Notes: generated by a model from the letters alone, not told the origin. A DNA stretch of 64,000 nt from Kushneria pakistanensis (GCF_014652795.1 NZ_BMZM01000001.1:1116001-1180000), one strand, 5' to 3'; counted from the first letter of the stretch, positions 7,918 to 18,744 are shown. Numbers and translations are program-made.

Positions 7918-9213
7918 TTAATTCAAAAACGGCGACCAGGAAGGTTCACGAACCTCACCATTGGGTGAAGGTATTACGAAAGAAGCCCTGCCATCTGCCG
8001 AAACAGCACCGAGCACACCTCGCGCTCCCTGCTGAGTGGCATATATCACCATTGTGCCATTGGGCGCAACTGCTGGTGCTTCATCCTGATAAGTGTTCGT
8101 CAATGTTGTCACGCGTCCTGACGACAAATCCTGTTTGGCAACCTGGAAACCGCGATCGGTTCGGGTTGTCATGAAAATGAACTTATTGTCGGGTCCATAC
8201 AGGCCACCGGCGTTGTAATTACCGGTAAAAGTCATGCGTTTTGCATTACCACCGGCAGCGTCCATCTGATAAAGCTGTGGCTGACCACTACGATCGGAAG
8301 TAAACAAAATCGAGCGGCCATCAGAGCTCCAGTCCGGCTCGGTATTAATGGCATTGGTGTTCGTCAGACGCGTAAGCGAGCGCGATGCGACATCCATCAC
8401 GTAAATTTCCGGATTGCCATCCTTTGAAAGCGACATGGCAAGCTTGCGACCATCCGGAGACCATGCCGGTGCGCCATTGATGCCTCGAAATGACGTCAAC
8501 TGAACGCGACGCCCACTGGAAAGCTGCTGCACATAAATGGCAGGCCGACCTGATTCGAAGGAGACGTAGGCAAGCTTCTGACCATCCGGCGACCAGGCAG
8601 GCGAAAGAATGGGCTGATCGGAAGACAGGATTTGCTGCGGGCGATGGCCATCCTGATCAGCGACATACAGGGCATAGCTGATATTGGGATCAACACCGTT
8701 GGCAGTCACGTAGGCAATACGCGTCTGGAAAGCCCCCCGAATGCCGGTAATTTCTTCAAAGATTTGATCGGCAATATAGTGTGAGCGAGAACGAAGCTGA
8801 TCTTCACTTGAAGTGACCACCTCTCCCAGTTCACGACGCTGCCCTGCTACGTCATGAAGCTCGTAACTGATCTTGTAACCGTTACCGGAAGACTCGACGC
8901 GACCGACCACCAGGTAATTGGCTCTTACACGGCGCCAGTCACCATAATTGATATTATCGCCGCTGGCAGGCTGGGAGATCAGATCCTGACGTGCCAGAGG
9001 CGCGAACTGACCACTATGCTCCAGATCATCGGCAATGATCTTGCCAATATCCTCGGAAGGACTGACACCCGTACCGCGAAAAGGCACTACTGCGATCGGA
9101 ATGGCATTATCGTTGCCACGCGTGATTTCGATGGTGAGGTCACCAGCAGCCTGCGCCATCAGGCTGGCCATCATGAGCATCATGAAGCCAGCCAGTGCCA
9201 TCAGTTTTTTCAT
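7918..9213 (-). CDS. tolB: Tol-Pal system beta-propeller protein TolB
   Basis: A 431-residue periplasmic protein with a signal peptide ending at AQA, an N-terminal domain ([16 protein letters not shown]) and repeated beta-propeller blades containing [34 protein letters not shown] and [20 protein letters not shown]. It shuttles between TolA and Pal. The frame also offers GTG at 9219, but a GAGGG site lies 9 nt before the ATG at 9213, so that start is preferred. It sits between tolA and pal, as is usual. Confidence 0.96.
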   Translation of the reverse strand: MKKLMALAGFMMLMMASLMAQAAGDLTIEITRGNDNAIPIAVVPFRGTGVSPSEDIGKIIADDLEHSGQFAPLARQDLISQPASGDNINYGDWRRVRANYLVVGRVESSGNGYKISYELHDVAGQRRELGEVVTSSEDQLRSRSHYIADQIFEEITGIRGAFQTRIAYVTANGVDPNISYALYVADQDGHRPQQILSSDQPILSPAWSPDGQKLAYVSFESGRPAIYVQQLSSGRRVQLTSFRGINGAPAWSPDGRKLAMSLSKDGNPEIYVMDVASRSLTRLTNTNAINTEPDWSSDGRSILFTSDRSGQPQLYQMDAAGGNAKRMTFTGNYNAGGLYGPDNKFIFMTTRTDRGFQVAKQDLSSGRVTTLTNTYQDEAPAVAPNGTMVIYATQQGARGVLGAVSADGRASFVIPSPNGEVREPSWSPFLN

Positions 9214-9319
9214 CAGCACATACCCTCGGGGTTAAACTGTTCTTGGTTCCCGCTGCCTGCATTTTTTACAGGAAACATCGTCTACGTCTCTACAACAAAA
9301 TGCCACGTACCTTTTGTGT

Positions 9320-10513
9320 CTAACGCACATCTTCGGGATTAAAGCGTAGATTGAAACTTCTAAACTTTTGCCTTGCTTCCGGCGGCAGCTTGCTCATTTC
9401 TGTAAAGGGCGCCGCCCGCTCAACCGCCTGAACGGCAGAGCGATCAAACCCCGGATCTCCACTACTACTGGATACCGTGGCATTGAGAAGCTCCCCGGTA
9501 GGCAACAGCTGAACCCTGACAATGGTAACCAGTCCGGACGCTGCATTTTGTGGTCGAGACCAACTCTGCTCAACGGCGCGCCGTACCAGGTTCATGAAAC
9601 CATTTGAAGCTTCCTGAGCCTGGCGTGCATTGGCAATGGATTCCGCTTCATTGGTAATTTCGTCACCAAAAGCATCCTGACTGGCCGCAGCTGCTGCCTC
9701 TGCAGCACGTTTGCGGTCGGCTTCGGCTTTCTTTTTGGCTGCTGCTTCAGCCTCAGCCTTTTTCTTGGCTGCTGCTTCAGCCTCAGCCTTTTTCTTGGCT
9801 TCAGCCTCAGCCTTCTTCTTGGCTTCAGCTTCTGCCTTCTTCTTGGCTTCAGCCTCTGCCTTCTTCTTGGCTTCAGCCTCTGCCTTCTGCTTGGCTTCAG
9901 CCTCTGCCTTCTGCTTGGCTTCAGCTTCTGCCTTCTTCTTGGCTTCAGCCTCTGCCTGCTTCTTGGCTTCAGCCTCTGCCTGCTTCTTGGCTTCAGCCTC
10001 TGCCTGCTTCTTGGCTTCAGCCTCTGCCTTCTGCTTGGCCTCCGCTTCTGCCTTTTGCCTGGCTTCGGCTGCTGCCTTCTGCTTGGCCTCCGCTTCTGCC
10101 TTCTGTTGAGCTTCGGCTTCTCGTGCCTGTCGCTCCTGTAACTGCTGAGCGGCAACCTCTTTGGCTTGTTCAGCGCGACGCTGCGCAGCTTCCTGCGCCT
10201 GCTGCGCAGCCTGTTCGGCAGCGTCAGCCTGCTGACGAGCGACCTCTTCGGCAGCATCATCCTGCGTGGCTTCAGGTTCAGGCTGTTCGCGCTCTGGCCC
10301 CTGTTGCGCGCGCGGTTGAGCCTCGGTCGCCTGCTGCGCCTGGTCGGTCGCTGTTTCCATTGAAATCAATTCCGCCTGAACAACGGAATTGGAAGTTTCG
10401 ATGGGATCACTTTGTGGCCAACGAAATACGGTCAGCCCGATAACACCCACGTGCAGCAGGACTGCAAGCACGGTGGGCAATGTATAGCCTACACGGCGAT
10501 CGTGTCTGGCCAT
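9320..10513 (-). CDS. tolA: Cell envelope integrity protein TolA
   Basis: A 397-residue inner-membrane protein: a transmembrane helix at about residues 12-30 (TVLAVLLHVGVIGLTVF), a very long Ala/Glu/Lys helical domain (about 50-275) and a C-terminal globular domain with SWSRPQNAASGLVTIVRVQLLPTGELLNATV and SGDPGFDRSAVQAVERA. It transmits TolQ-TolR proton-motive-force energy across the periplasm to TolB and Pal. The helical domain is built from tandem copies of an eight-residue AEAEAKKK-type unit. It starts 9 bp after the tolR stop. Confidence 0.95.
   Translation of the reverse strand: MARHDRRVGYTLPTVLAVLLHVGVIGLTVFRWPQSDPIETSNSVVQAELISMETATDQAQQATEAQPRAQQGPEREQPEPEATQDDAAEEVARQQADAAEQAAQQAQEAAQRRAEQAKEVAAQQLQERQAREAEAQQKAEAEAKQKAAAEARQKAEAEAKQKAEAEAKKQAEAEAKKQAEAEAKKQAEAEAKKKAEAEAKQKAEAEAKQKAEAEAKKKAEAEAKKKAEAEAKKKAEAEAKKKAEAEAAAKKKAEAEAAAKKKAEADRKRAAEAAAAASQDAFGDEITNEAESIANARQAQEASNGFMNLVRRAVEQSWSRPQNAASGLVTIVRVQLLPTGELLNATVSSSSGDPGFDRSAVQAVERAAPFTEMSKLPPEARQKFRSFNLRFNPEDVR
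9716..10108 (-). repeat. Tandem 24-bp repeat in tolA
   Basis: Codes for residues 136-266 of TolA, mostly KAEAEAKK or QAEAEAKK units, with variants near both ends. The near-identical 24-bp units make it prone to copy-number change by slippage and hard to assemble from short reads. Confidence 0.85.
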
Positions 10514-10522
10514 TGTATCTCC

Positions 10523-10960
10523 CTACTGCTGGTCGCCAGGCGGTGGATCAGAGATCAGTCCCACATTGGGTACGCCTGCGTTTTGCAAGGCGCCCATCAG
10601 CGTTACGACCTGCCCATAGGAAACATTACGGTCACCGCGCACCATGACAGGGGTGCCCGGATTGCGATTGAGTACCGCCATGACCTGATCACTGATTTCA
10701 TCAAGTGACTTGCTTTGCTGCTCCTCACCCAGACTGATGTAATAGTTACCGTCACGATCAACCGTCACTACCAGTGGCTCGTTGTCACTTTGTACCGGCT
10801 CGGAGCTGATCTGTGGCAGATCAACATCGATCCCCTGATTGATGGTGGGCGCTGCAATAATAAAAATGACCAGCAGCACCAGCATGACATCGATAAACGG
10901 TACAACGTTCATCTCACTGGAGAGCTTTTTGCGCCGGTTGCGTCGATAGGATCCCTGCAT
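10523..10960 (-). CDS. tolR: Tol-Pal system proton channel protein TolR
   Basis: A 145-residue ExbD/TolR protein. Its transmembrane helix carries the proton-conducting aspartate: NVVPFIDVMLVLLVIFIIAAP. A periplasmic domain follows. The longer frame to 11038 runs into tolQ and is rejected; the ATG at 10960 gives MQGSYRRNRRKKLSSEMNVVPF, as expected. It is 10 bp downstream of tolQ, forming the TolQ-TolR stator/motor. Confidence 0.96.
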   Translation of the reverse strand: MQGSYRRNRRKKLSSEMNVVPFIDVMLVLLVIFIIAAPTINQGIDVDLPQISSEPVQSDNEPLVVTVDRDGNYYISLGEEQQSKSLDEISDQVMAVLNRNPGTPVMVRGDRNVSYGQVVTLMGALQNAGVPNVGLISDPPPGDQQ

Positions 10961-10970
10961 GAAACGCTCC

Positions 10971-11657
10971 TCAGGTGTTCTCGCCAGCGCTGCGGTTTTG
11001 CAGATTGCGATGCAGGAAGGCATGGAACTCTTCAGCAAAGTTCTCCATGCGCACCATCAGCTTGTCGGCCTTGTGCGTCAGGCGGTTATAGCCAATGTTG
11101 GCGGGTATTGCGGCAAAAAGGCCCATGGCCGTCGCGATCAGCGCCTCGGCGATGGCCGGGGCGATGGTCCCCAGCGATACCTGCTGAGCACCGCCAAGCG
11201 CCTGAAAGGTACCCAGTATTCCCCAGACCGTACCAAACAGCCCCACATAAACGGCAGAGGAACTGATGATGGCCAGGATCGCCAGGTGGGTGGTCAGGCG
11301 TTCTTCTTCGCGAGATACGGAGACGCGCATGGAGCGCTCAACGCCTTCAAGCACGGCGTTGTGGCTGCGCGACTTGGGAAGCAGCCGGTTGAACTCACGA
11401 AACCCCGAACGAAAGATATGGGCTGCTCCCTGGGGGTTATCGGCGGGGACTTCCCGATAAAGCTCGTTGAGATCAACACCCGACCAGAAGTGTGACTCGA
11501 ACTCATCGAGCTCCTGTGCGTCACGCTTGAGTGCAAAGGCTCGCTGAAAAATCAGCACCCAGGAAAGAACAGATGCTGCCAGCAGTATCAGCATGATGAG
11601 CTGAACGACCAGACCAGCGTGAAAAAACAGCGAAATGACCGACATGGAATCGTTCAC
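10971..11657 (-). CDS. tolQ: Tol-Pal system protein TolQ
   Basis: A 228-residue MotA/TolQ/ExbB-family inner-membrane protein with three hydrophobic segments: near residues 15-38, then IISSSAVYVGLFGTVWGILGTFQAL and APAIAEALIATAMGLFAAIPANIGYNRL. The last two line the ion path with TolR. It begins 11 bp after ybgC in the ybgC-tolQRAB-pal-cpoB order. Confidence 0.96.
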   Translation of the reverse strand: MNDSMSVISLFFHAGLVVQLIMLILLAASVLSWVLIFQRAFALKRDAQELDEFESHFWSGVDLNELYREVPADNPQGAAHIFRSGFREFNRLLPKSRSHNAVLEGVERSMRVSVSREEERLTTHLAILAIISSSAVYVGLFGTVWGILGTFQALGGAQQVSLGTIAPAIAEALIATAMGLFAAIPANIGYNRLTHKADKLMVRMENFAEEFHAFLHRNLQNRSAGENT

Positions 11658-11668
11658 GAAAAACCCCT

Positions 11669-12073
11669 TCAGGCGTTCTGGGAATCAAGCGTCATGGCCG
11701 AAAGCAGATCTTCTGGCCAACGAGATGGTTTGTAACGTGTTGCATCGATACAGGCAATATCGACCATACCGCGAAAAAGAAGTTTTCCATCTCGCATGAC
11801 CTGTTGTTCGAATGCCACGGTGCACTGGCGAGGATCACCTGCCCGGGTCTCGACCGTCAGAAGATCGTCCAGACGCGCCGGCAGGCGATACTGGCACTCC
11901 ATCTTTCGTACGACCAGTGCAATATTGCGTGTCAGCAAGGAGTGCTGATCAAAACCTCGCGCGCGAAGCCACTCAGTGCGTCCACGCTCAAGATAATTCA
12001 GATAATTGGCGTGATAAACAATACCGCCAGCATCGGTGTCTTCGATATAGACACGTAAATCGAGGGAGATCAT
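11669..12073 (-). CDS. ybgC: Tol-Pal-associated acyl-CoA thioesterase YbgC
   Basis: A 134-residue hotdog-fold thioesterase. The 4HBT active-site segment VYIEDTDAGGIVYHANYLNYLERGRTEW is near the N-terminus, with the catalytic Asp in DTDAGG. YbgC hydrolyses short- or long-chain acyl-CoA or acyl-ACP and is linked to phospholipid metabolism around the Tol complex. It lies 5 bp after ruvB and 11 bp before tolQ, so the ruv and tol genes may be read together. Confidence 0.94.
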   Translation of the reverse strand: MISLDLRVYIEDTDAGGIVYHANYLNYLERGRTEWLRARGFDQHSLLTRNIALVVRKMECQYRLPARLDDLLTVETRAGDPRQCTVAFEQQVMRDGKLLFRGMVDIACIDATRYKPSRWPEDLLSAMTLDSQNA

Positions 12074-12078
12074 GGCAT

Positions 12079-13125
12079 TCAGGGCTCCGCCGTTACCGAG
12101 CCATCGCCGGCATCGGGGATGTCATCCGTGGGTGAAAGATCAAAGTGCAGATAGGCCAGTCGCGTCACCATGCGGCCGCGCGCCGTGCGCAACATGAACC
12201 CCTGCTGAATCAGGTAGGGTTCAAGCACATCCTCGATGGTATCGCGCTCCTCGCTGATGGCCGCAGCCAGGCTCTCCACCCCCACGGGGCCGCCATCAAA
12301 CTTTTCAATCATGGTCAGCAGTAGCCGCCGGTCCATATGATCAAGTCCGTGGCGATCCACGTGCAGCATGTTAAGCGCCTTGTCGGCGATATCTGCGGTC
12401 AGTCGGCCATTGCCGCGCACCTGAGCAAAGTCCCGGACACGCCGAAGCAGCCGATTGGCAATACGTGGTGTGCCCCGGGCGCGACGGGCGACTTCGATGG
12501 CACCGCCTTCATCAGCCTCAAAGCCCATGAGTCGGGCACTGCGATTGACGATGTGGGTGAGCTCTTCAATGTTATAAAACTCAAGACGCTGCACGATCCC
12601 GAAACGGTCGCGCAGTGGCGCAGTCAAAAGCCCTGCCCGGGTTGTCGCCCCCACCAGGGTGAAGCGCGGTAGATCCAGCTTGATGGAGCGCGCCGCCGGC
12701 CCTTCACCAATCATGATATCGAGCTGGAAGTCCTCCATGGCAGGATAAAGTACTTCCTCCACTGCCGAGGAAAGCCTGTGAATCTCATCGATGAAGAGCA
12801 CATCACCCGGCTGCAGGTTGGTCAGCATGGCCGCCAGATCCCCCGCCTTTTCGAGCACAGGGCCTGAGGTCGACTTGATATCCACCCCCATTTCGCTGGC
12901 GATGATATGGGCCAGCGTGGTCTTGCCAAGCCCGGGGGGGCCAAAGATCAACGTATGATCAAGGCTGTCATCACGCTGGCGCGCTGCCGTAATGAAAATA
13001 TCAAGCTGTTCGCGGACCGCTGTCTGCCCGATGTAATCATCCAGCATGCGCGGACGAATGGCGCGATCCACGCGTTCTTCATCAGGTCGCTCGGCACCGG
13101 CGATAAGCCGATCGGTCTCAATCAT
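12079..13125 (-). CDS. ruvB: Holliday junction branch migration ATPase RuvB
   Basis: A 348-residue AAA+ motor. Walker A is [16 protein letters not shown], Walker [10 protein letters not shown], with the sensor region [20 protein letters not shown] and a winged-helix C-terminal domain ([28 protein letters not shown]). It drives branch migration with RuvA. The ATG overlaps the ruvA stop by 4 bp, indicating translational coupling. Confidence 0.98.
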   Translation of the reverse strand: MIETDRLIAGAERPDEERVDRAIRPRMLDDYIGQTAVREQLDIFITAARQRDDSLDHTLIFGPPGLGKTTLAHIIASEMGVDIKSTSGPVLEKAGDLAAMLTNLQPGDVLFIDEIHRLSSAVEEVLYPAMEDFQLDIMIGEGPAARSIKLDLPRFTLVGATTRAGLLTAPLRDRFGIVQRLEFYNIEELTHIVNRSARLMGFEADEGGAIEVARRARGTPRIANRLLRRVRDFAQVRGNGRLTADIADKALNMLHVDRHGLDHMDRRLLLTMIEKFDGGPVGVESLAAAISEERDTIEDVLEPYLIQQGFMLRTARGRMVTRLAYLHFDLSPTDDIPDAGDGSVTAEP

Positions 13126-13775
13126 GATGTCCTGCCTTTCCCGCTACGTGTATCGCTGCCGGTCAGTCGATCGGAAAGCGCCATCTTGATCAGTGCCTCG
13201 GTAGAAAGCGTGGTATCCAGTCCCGACAGCATTCTGGTGGCTTCAGTGGGCTTGTAGCCCAGCGCAATCAACGCCGCTTCAGCGTCGGCATGATTGTCGC
13301 TTTCCAGCGGCAGTTCGACTTCTGCATTGCCCTGCGCGAGCTGCTCGAATTCGGGCCAGTGCTTGAATCGATCCCGCATTTCAATGATCAGGCGCTCGGC
13401 TGTTTTCTTGCCCACGCCCGGCAGTTTTGTCAGCGTTTTGGTGTCATCTTCCATGACACTGTTCATGAACTGTTGGCGATCCATCCCTGACAGAATGGCC
13501 AGCGCCATGCGCGGGCCGACACCGGAAATTCTGATCAGCTCACGGAATAGACGCCGTTCGGGCTCATCGATAAAACCATAGAGAAGGTGTGCATCCTCGC
13601 GCACGCTTAGATGCGTATAAAGGCGCACCATTTCACCCGGTGCCGGCAGGGCCAGCAGCGTATTCATGGAGGCTTCAAGCTCGTAACCGACCCCATGAAC
13701 ATCGACCACGATCAGGGGTGGTTTCTTTTCGAGCAATTGACCGTGCAGGCGACCTATCATGCGTTGTATATCCAC
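13122..13775 (-). CDS. ruvA: Holliday junction DNA-binding protein RuvA
   Basis: A 217-residue protein starting [15 protein letters not shown] after a three-residue extension (start at 13775; ATG for MIGRL at 13763 is the closer match to the family). Two helix-hairpin-helix motifs are visible ([15 protein letters not shown] and [19 protein letters not shown]), along with a C-terminal RuvB-contact domain ([16 protein letters not shown]). It forms the tetramer that holds the junction and loads RuvB. It lies between ruvC and ruvB. Confidence 0.97.
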   Translation of the reverse strand: MDIQRMIGRLHGQLLEKKPPLIVVDVHGVGYELEASMNTLLALPAPGEMVRLYTHLSVREDAHLLYGFIDEPERRLFRELIRISGVGPRMALAILSGMDRQQFMNSVMEDDTKTLTKLPGVGKKTAERLIIEMRDRFKHWPEFEQLAQGNAEVELPLESDNHADAEAALIALGYKPTEATRMLSGLDTTLSTEALIKMALSDRLTGSDTRSGKGRTS

Positions 13776-13820
13776 AGAAAAACGATAAACGAAAAAAATA
13801 CACGGTACTGAGCAGCCATG

Positions 13821-14357
13821 TCAGGGCCGATAGTCACGCCAGCTTGAGGAACGTTGTCTTGTTGAACGTGCAGGCGTCGGTATGGCCAGCGCACCACGAC
13901 AGGTAAAAAAGTGCGTCAGTGCAATCGCCAGTGCATCAGCTGCATCAGCCTGAGGCAACCCTGAAAGCCTGAGTGTGGACTGCACCATATGCTGTACCTG
14001 TGTCTTGTCCGCGCCACCGTTGCCCGTTACCACCTGCTTGATGCGACGCGCCGCATATTCATGCACGTCCAGACCATGATTGGCAGCACAAACAATCGCC
14101 GTACCTCGTGCCTGACCCAGCTTCAGGGCAGAATCGGCATTTTTTGACATGAATACCTGCTCAATGGCCATCTCACCCGGGGCATGCTGGGCAATGACTT
14201 CGGCCACGCCGGCATAGACCTGCGCCAGTTTCTGGGCAAGCGTTGTGGCATTGATTCTGATACAGCCACTGGCGACATAACGCGGTGTCACGCTGGACAC
14301 ATCGATAACGCCAAACCCGGTAAGACGAGAGCCGGGGTCAATGCCCAATAAAATCAT
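13821..14357 (-). CDS. ruvC: Crossover junction endodeoxyribonuclease RuvC
   Basis: A 178-residue Holliday junction resolvase. The first catalytic Asp is in [17 protein letters not shown], the Glu in [23 protein letters not shown], and the C-terminal Asp pair in [16 protein letters not shown]. The longer open frame to 14480 overlaps yebC and lacks family resemblance, so the ATG at 14357 is used. It lies 28 bp downstream of yebC, as is usual in gammaproteobacteria. Confidence 0.97.
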   Translation of the reverse strand: MILLGIDPGSRLTGFGVIDVSSVTPRYVASGCIRINATTLAQKLAQVYAGVAEVIAQHAPGEMAIEQVFMSKNADSALKLGQARGTAIVCAANHGLDVHEYAARRIKQVVTGNGGADKTQVQHMVQSTLRLSGLPQADAADALAIALTHFFTCRGALAIPTPARSTRQRSSSWRDYRP

Positions 14358-14385
14358 GAGGCTATATCCACCGACTCGAAAATCA

Positions 14386-15144
14386 TCATGACGCCTCCTC
14401 GAGTGCATCAAGCACTTGAGAGTCAAAATCAGCATTGGTATAGACGTTTTGCACGTCATCAAGCTCTTCAAGACGCTCAAAGAGTGCTACAACGCGGCGC
14501 GCTGTCTCAACATCACCAATGCTGGAATAGCTGTCCGGAAACATGCCCACATCGCTGCGTGTCACCTCGATACCGGCCTGATCCAGCGCGTCTCGTACCG
14601 GGCCAAAATCCTCTGGTGTGGTGACGACTTCGATGGTGCCATCCTCCTGAGACTGAACATCTTCGGCACCCGCCTCCAGGGTAGCCTCGATAACGCGCTC
14701 CTCCGGTATGCCGGCAGGCAGTACGAGGCGACCCTGTTTGTGAAAGAGGAAAGCTACCGAGCCGCTGGTGCCCAGGTTACCGCCATGCTTGTTGAAGGCG
14801 CTGCGTACCTCGGAGACGGTCCGATTACGGTTATCACTCATGCACTCGACCAGAATCGCCACGCCGTCTGGTCCATAGCCCTCATACACCAGCTCTTCCA
14901 TCGCATCGCTGTCGCTGTTACCGGCACCACGGGTAACGGCACGGTCGATGGTATCGCGTGTCATGTTGCTGGAGAGCGCCTTGTCGATGGCGGCCCTGAG
15001 TCTCGGATTATCCTCGGGCGCACTGCCTCCCTGACGCGCCGCCACGGTCAGTTCACGGATCAGACGCGTAAAGACCTTGCCCTTTTTTGCATCCTGAGCC
15101 GCCTTGCGGTGCTTGATATTGGCCCATTTGCTGTGTCCGGCCAT
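14386..15144 (-). CDS. yebC: YebC/PmpR family DNA-binding regulatory protein
   Basis: A 252-residue protein beginning [23 protein letters not shown], the signature of the family. It has the internal [28 protein letters not shown] segment. Members act as transcriptional regulators or in translation of proline-rich or difficult motifs, according to more recent work on YebC proteins. It heads the leftward ruvCAB run and is separated from aspS by a strong terminator at 15193-15224, so it has its own promoter. Confidence 0.95.
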   Translation of the reverse strand: MAGHSKWANIKHRKAAQDAKKGKVFTRLIRELTVAARQGGSAPEDNPRLRAAIDKALSSNMTRDTIDRAVTRGAGNSDSDAMEELVYEGYGPDGVAILVECMSDNRNRTVSEVRSAFNKHGGNLGTSGSVAFLFHKQGRLVLPAGIPEERVIEATLEAGAEDVQSQEDGTIEVVTTPEDFGPVRDALDQAGIEVTRSDVGMFPDSYSSIGDVETARRVVALFERLEELDDVQNVYTNADFDSQVLDALEEAS

Positions 15145-15192
15145 GGCATGCCTCCTTCAACCGCCTGTCATTATTGATGCAATGACGTCATA

Positions 15193-15224
15193 CAAAAATA
15201 CGGGTGTGCAAGGCACACCCGTAT
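15193..15224 (-). terminator. Intrinsic terminator after aspS
   Basis: A 12-bp perfect stem (ATACGGGTGTGC against GCACACCCGTAT) with a 3-nt loop, followed on the minus strand by TTTTTG. It lies between the aspS stop and yebC. Confidence 0.9.
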
Positions 15225-15283
15225 TAACTCTAACACTACCGGAAAGCGGTGACAGAAACGGTTCGTTTCAGATCGCCCACAAA

Positions 15284-17062
15284 TCAGGACGTTGTGTTAT
15301 CCGATGCCTTCTGACGCAGGCGAATGTGCAGCTCCTTGAGCTGTTCATTGCTGACCGTGCCCGGCGCTTCGGTCATCAGACAGGCAGCGCTCTGGGTCTT
15401 GGGGAAGGCGATCACATCGCGAATGGTACGCCCGCCGGTCATGAGCATGACCAGACGGTCAAGACCAAAGGCAAGGCCACCGTGCGGCGGCGCACCGTGT
15501 GCCAGACCATCCAGCAGGAAGCCAAACTTCTCGCGCGCTTCCTCATCGCTGATGCCAAGCGCCTCAAAGACCTGGCGCTGCATGGTCTGATCATGAATAC
15601 GAATGGAGCCGCCACCCAGCTCGGTGCCGTTGAGCACCATGTCATAGGCACGTGACAGCGCGTTTTCCGGATCACGCTTGAGCGTTTCCGGGTCACAGGC
15701 CGGCGCCGTGAACGGATGGTGCAGCGCCGCCAGACGGCCACTGTCATCACACTCGAACATTGGGAAGTCAACAACCCACAGCGGCGCCCAGGGCTGGGTA
15801 TAAAGCTCAAGGTCACCGCCGATTTTCACGCGCAGTGCACCGAGTGCCTCATTAACAACCTTTGTGCGATCGGCCCCGAAGAACAGAATATCGCCATCCT
15901 CGGCATCCACACGATCCAGCAATGTCTCGATCACGCCTTCCATGAACTTGACGATGGGAGACTGGAGCCCCTCGATGCCTTTGGAGCGATCATTGACCTT
16001 GATCCAGGCCAGACCACGCGCACCGTAAATACCGACAAAGCTGGTGTACTCGTCGATCTCCTTGCGGGAAAGCTTCGCGCCACCCGGCACCTTCAGCACC
16101 GCCACGCGGCCGTCATCGGCGTTGGCAGGACCCGAGAAGACCTTGAAGTCAACATCCTTCATCAGGTCGTCGACATCAACAAGTTCCAGCGGGATACGCA
16201 GGTCCGGCTTGTCGGAACCATAGCGGCGCATGGCGTCATGCCATGTCATGCGCGGGAACTGCGGCAGGGATACATCAAGTACCTCGGCGAAAAGACGACG
16301 GATCATCTCCTCGGTCATCCCCATGACATCGTCTTCCTCGACAAAGGAAGCTTCGATATCAATCTGGGTGAACTCCGGCTGACGATCGGCACGAAGATCC
16401 TCATCACGGAAGCACTTGGCGATCTGATAATAACGATCAAATCCGGCCACCATCAGCAGCTGCTTGAAAAGCTGCGGAGACTGCGGCAGTGCAAAGAACT
16501 CACCGGCATGGGTACGGCTGGGCACGAGATAGTCACGAGCCCCTTCAGGTGTGGCACGCGTGAGGATGGGCGTTTCAATGTCCAGAAAGCCGTTGTCTTC
16601 GAGATAGGCACGCACGCTGTGCGTGATACGCGAACGAAGACGCAGGCGGTCAATCATCTCCGGACGACGCAGATCGATATATCGATACTTGAGCCGGACG
16701 TCTTCACCGACCTTGCCATGCTCATCAAGCTGGAAAGGCGGTGTCACTGCCGTGTTGAGTACGTCAACCTGCGTGGCGAGCACCTCAATCAACCCGGTAG
16801 GCATGTTGGCGTTCTGAGTACCTTCCGGACGCATGCGAATACGACCGGTAATACGCAGTACATACTCGCTGCGGGCTCGATCTGCATTGGCAAAGGCGTC
16901 CGGAGTATCCGGGTCGACCACAACCTGTGCAATGCCATCGCGATCACGCATGTCGAGGAAAATCACCCCACCATGATCGCGGCGGCGGTGAACCCAACCG
17001 CAGAGTGTGACTTCCTGATCGACAAGGCTTTCGTTTAGCTGGCCGCAATAGTGACTGCGCAT
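15284..17062 (-). CDS. aspS: Aspartate-tRNA ligase
   Basis: A 592-residue class II aminoacyl-tRNA synthetase. It begins [32 protein letters not shown] (OB-fold anticodon domain). The class II catalytic core has motif 2 in [27 protein letters not shown] and motif 3 in [14 protein letters not shown], with the bacterial GAD insert between. It charges tRNA-Asp; whether it also charges tRNA-Asn cannot be judged here. It ends in the strong terminator at 15193-15224. Confidence 0.98.
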   Translation of the reverse strand: MRSHYCGQLNESLVDQEVTLCGWVHRRRDHGGVIFLDMRDRDGIAQVVVDPDTPDAFANADRARSEYVLRITGRIRMRPEGTQNANMPTGLIEVLATQVDVLNTAVTPPFQLDEHGKVGEDVRLKYRYIDLRRPEMIDRLRLRSRITHSVRAYLEDNGFLDIETPILTRATPEGARDYLVPSRTHAGEFFALPQSPQLFKQLLMVAGFDRYYQIAKCFRDEDLRADRQPEFTQIDIEASFVEEDDVMGMTEEMIRRLFAEVLDVSLPQFPRMTWHDAMRRYGSDKPDLRIPLELVDVDDLMKDVDFKVFSGPANADDGRVAVLKVPGGAKLSRKEIDEYTSFVGIYGARGLAWIKVNDRSKGIEGLQSPIVKFMEGVIETLLDRVDAEDGDILFFGADRTKVVNEALGALRVKIGGDLELYTQPWAPLWVVDFPMFECDDSGRLAALHHPFTAPACDPETLKRDPENALSRAYDMVLNGTELGGGSIRIHDQTMQRQVFEALGISDEEAREKFGFLLDGLAHGAPPHGGLAFGLDRLVMLMTGGRTIRDVIAFPKTQSAACLMTEAPGTVSNEQLKELHIRLRQKASDNTTS

Positions 17063-17161
17063 CTTTAATCCTGTGTTGTAACGCTTGATGTAATGCCTGA
17101 GCTGTTTTATTGCCGGGCGCGTTTTGAGTCGTCCGGCATGGGGTGATCCCCTGATACAGCG

Positions 17162-17404
17162 TCAGTTGTCGGACGTACCGCCCTTTTCGGACTTGCCATC
17201 ACCGGCAAGATTGCGGCGGCCGGAGCTTTTGAAATCGGTCTCGTACCATCCACCGCCCGACAGCCTGAACCCTGCTGCCGAGATCAGGCGTTCGAGCGCT
17301 CCTGCATGACAGGAAGGACATTCCACCAGAGGAGCAGCATCAATCTTCTGAATCTTTTCAAGGCGTGTACCGCAGGCGCGGCACTGGTATTCATAAATCG
17401 GCAT
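17162..17404 (-). CDS. FmdB-family zinc ribbon protein
   Basis: An 80-residue protein beginning MPIYEYQCRACGTRLEKIQKI, with a second cysteine pair in CPSCHAGALERL. The two CxxC pairs form a zinc ribbon typical of the FmdB/CxxC-CxxC-SSSS family, found just upstream of aspS in many gammaproteobacteria. The C-terminal tail is Gly/Ser/Lys-rich and probably disordered. Its biochemical role is unknown. It probably precedes aspS in the same transcript (99 bp gap). Confidence 0.88.
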   Translation of the reverse strand: MPIYEYQCRACGTRLEKIQKIDAAPLVECPSCHAGALERLISAAGFRLSGGGWYETDFKSSGRRNLAGDGKSEKGGTSDN

Positions 17405-17604
17405 GGTTTTTCATACCCGATATTTGATGTTACTGCAGGCGCCCCGAGGCGACCTGCGCCTGCCGGGAAACAATATCTGTCGGATGGCAGACATTACTCC
17501 CGATGTATTGTTGACGCATCAGTCTGCTGACATGACGATACAGCTTTGCACCAGGTGCGCATTATAGCGCGGCAGACATCATGATGGGCAAGGAGTGCAC
17601 AACC

Positions 17605-18543
17605 ATGAAGGCAGTAATTCTCGATAGCAATACGCTGGGAAGTGACATTGATCTTTCTCCCATTTCCGAACTGATCGACCAGTTCGACTGCTGGGGCACC
17701 ACCGATCATGATGAGGTCATTACGCGCCTTGAAGGCGCCACCATTGCCATTACCAACAAGGTCGTCATTGATGACGAGATCATGGGCGCATTACCCGACC
17801 TTGAAATGATCGCCGTCACGGCCACCGGCACCAATAACATCGATATGGAAAGCGCACGCAGACGCCGGATTACCGTGTCCAATGTGACAGGCTATGGCAC
17901 ACAAAGCGTGGCACAGCACACACTCATGATGATGCTGACGCTGGCAACCCGCCTGCCACACTATCAGCGCGATGTCGCCAATCATCGCTGGGAGCATGCC
18001 CCCTCCTTCTGCCTTCAGGGCCATCCCATCATGCAGCTGGCAGGCAAACATCTGGTACTGGCAGGTAGCGGTGAGCTCGGTCAGGCCGTGGCACAGCTGG
18101 CTCGGGCCTTTAGCATGAAGGTGAGCTTTAGTGCACGACCCAACTCACCGAATGATCATCGCCCTGCACTTGAAGCGCTATTGCCCGAGGCCGATGTTGT
18201 CTCCCTGCACTGCCCGCTGACGCCTGATACGCATCATCTCATCGGCGAGGAACAATTACGGCTGATGAAGCCTCACGCTCTGTTGATCAATTGCGGTCGA
18301 GGTGGCCTCATTGATGAGCGCATGGCGCTGGAAGCGCTCAGGGAGCAAAGACTGGGGGGACTGGGCGTTGATGTACTACCGGTCGAGCCACCACGCGAAG
18401 GCCATGAGCTGATTGACGCCCTGGCAAGGGAGACGCTCAACCTGGTGGTCACACCGCACAATGCCTGGATATCCCCGGAAGCGCGGCAAAATATCGTCGC
18501 ACTGACAGCAGACAATATTCGTTACTTTCTATCCAATCGATGA
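17605..18543 (+). CDS. D-2-hydroxyacid dehydrogenase
   Basis: A 312-residue NAD(P)-dependent oxidoreductase of the D-isomer family. The dinucleotide motif is LVLAGSGELGQAVAQLA. The substrate-binding Arg is in LLINCGRGGLIDE, the catalytic Glu in VDVLPVEPP and the catalytic His in VVTPHNAWIS. Glycerate/hydroxypyruvate reductases (HprA type) are the closest-looking subgroup, but substrate cannot be fixed from sequence alone. An AAGGAG site precedes the ATG at 17605, so the eight-residue extension from 17581 is rejected. It is a single-gene unit. Confidence 0.88.
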   Translation: MKAVILDSNTLGSDIDLSPISELIDQFDCWGTTDHDEVITRLEGATIAITNKVVIDDEIMGALPDLEMIAVTATGTNNIDMESARRRRITVSNVTGYGTQSVAQHTLMMMLTLATRLPHYQRDVANHRWEHAPSFCLQGHPIMQLAGKHLVLAGSGELGQAVAQLARAFSMKVSFSARPNSPNDHRPALEALLPEADVVSLHCPLTPDTHHLIGEEQLRLMKPHALLINCGRGGLIDERMALEALREQRLGGLGVDVLPVEPPREGHELIDALARETLNLVVTPHNAWISPEARQNIVALTADNIRYFLSNR

Positions 18544-18593
18544 TTATCCCTGAGTTGTTCAGGCTAATTCTTGATAACTGATAACATCATGAA

Positions 18594-18604
18594 GATAACG
18601 GTAT
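18594..18604 (+). repeat. GATAACGGTAT motif, copy 2
   Basis: An exact copy followed by AAAAATT, 140 bp before the PAP2 phosphatase gene at 18745. A near-repeat GATAAC also lies just upstream (TTGATAACTGATAAC). Confidence 0.6.
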
Positions 18605-18744
18605 AAAAATTACGCTCACTTACGTGATTGTCCTGAAAATAAATTTTTCAACATTGCAGCAGTTGGCATAATCCTTTGGTCGAATAAAGTGTCTAATCGT
18701 CAGACGCACGCTCACAAATTATCCTGCAGGTATGTGACAACAGT

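Noticed and set aside
9711-10109. Repetitive Ala/Ser/Phe-rich plus-strand frame
   Set aside because: It is the complement of the TolA repeat; its apparent repeated membrane peptide follows from the 24-bp units.
15716-17038. 440-codon plus-strand frame opposite aspS
   Set aside because: Shadow of aspS: no motif, and aspS is complete and strongly recognised on the other strand.
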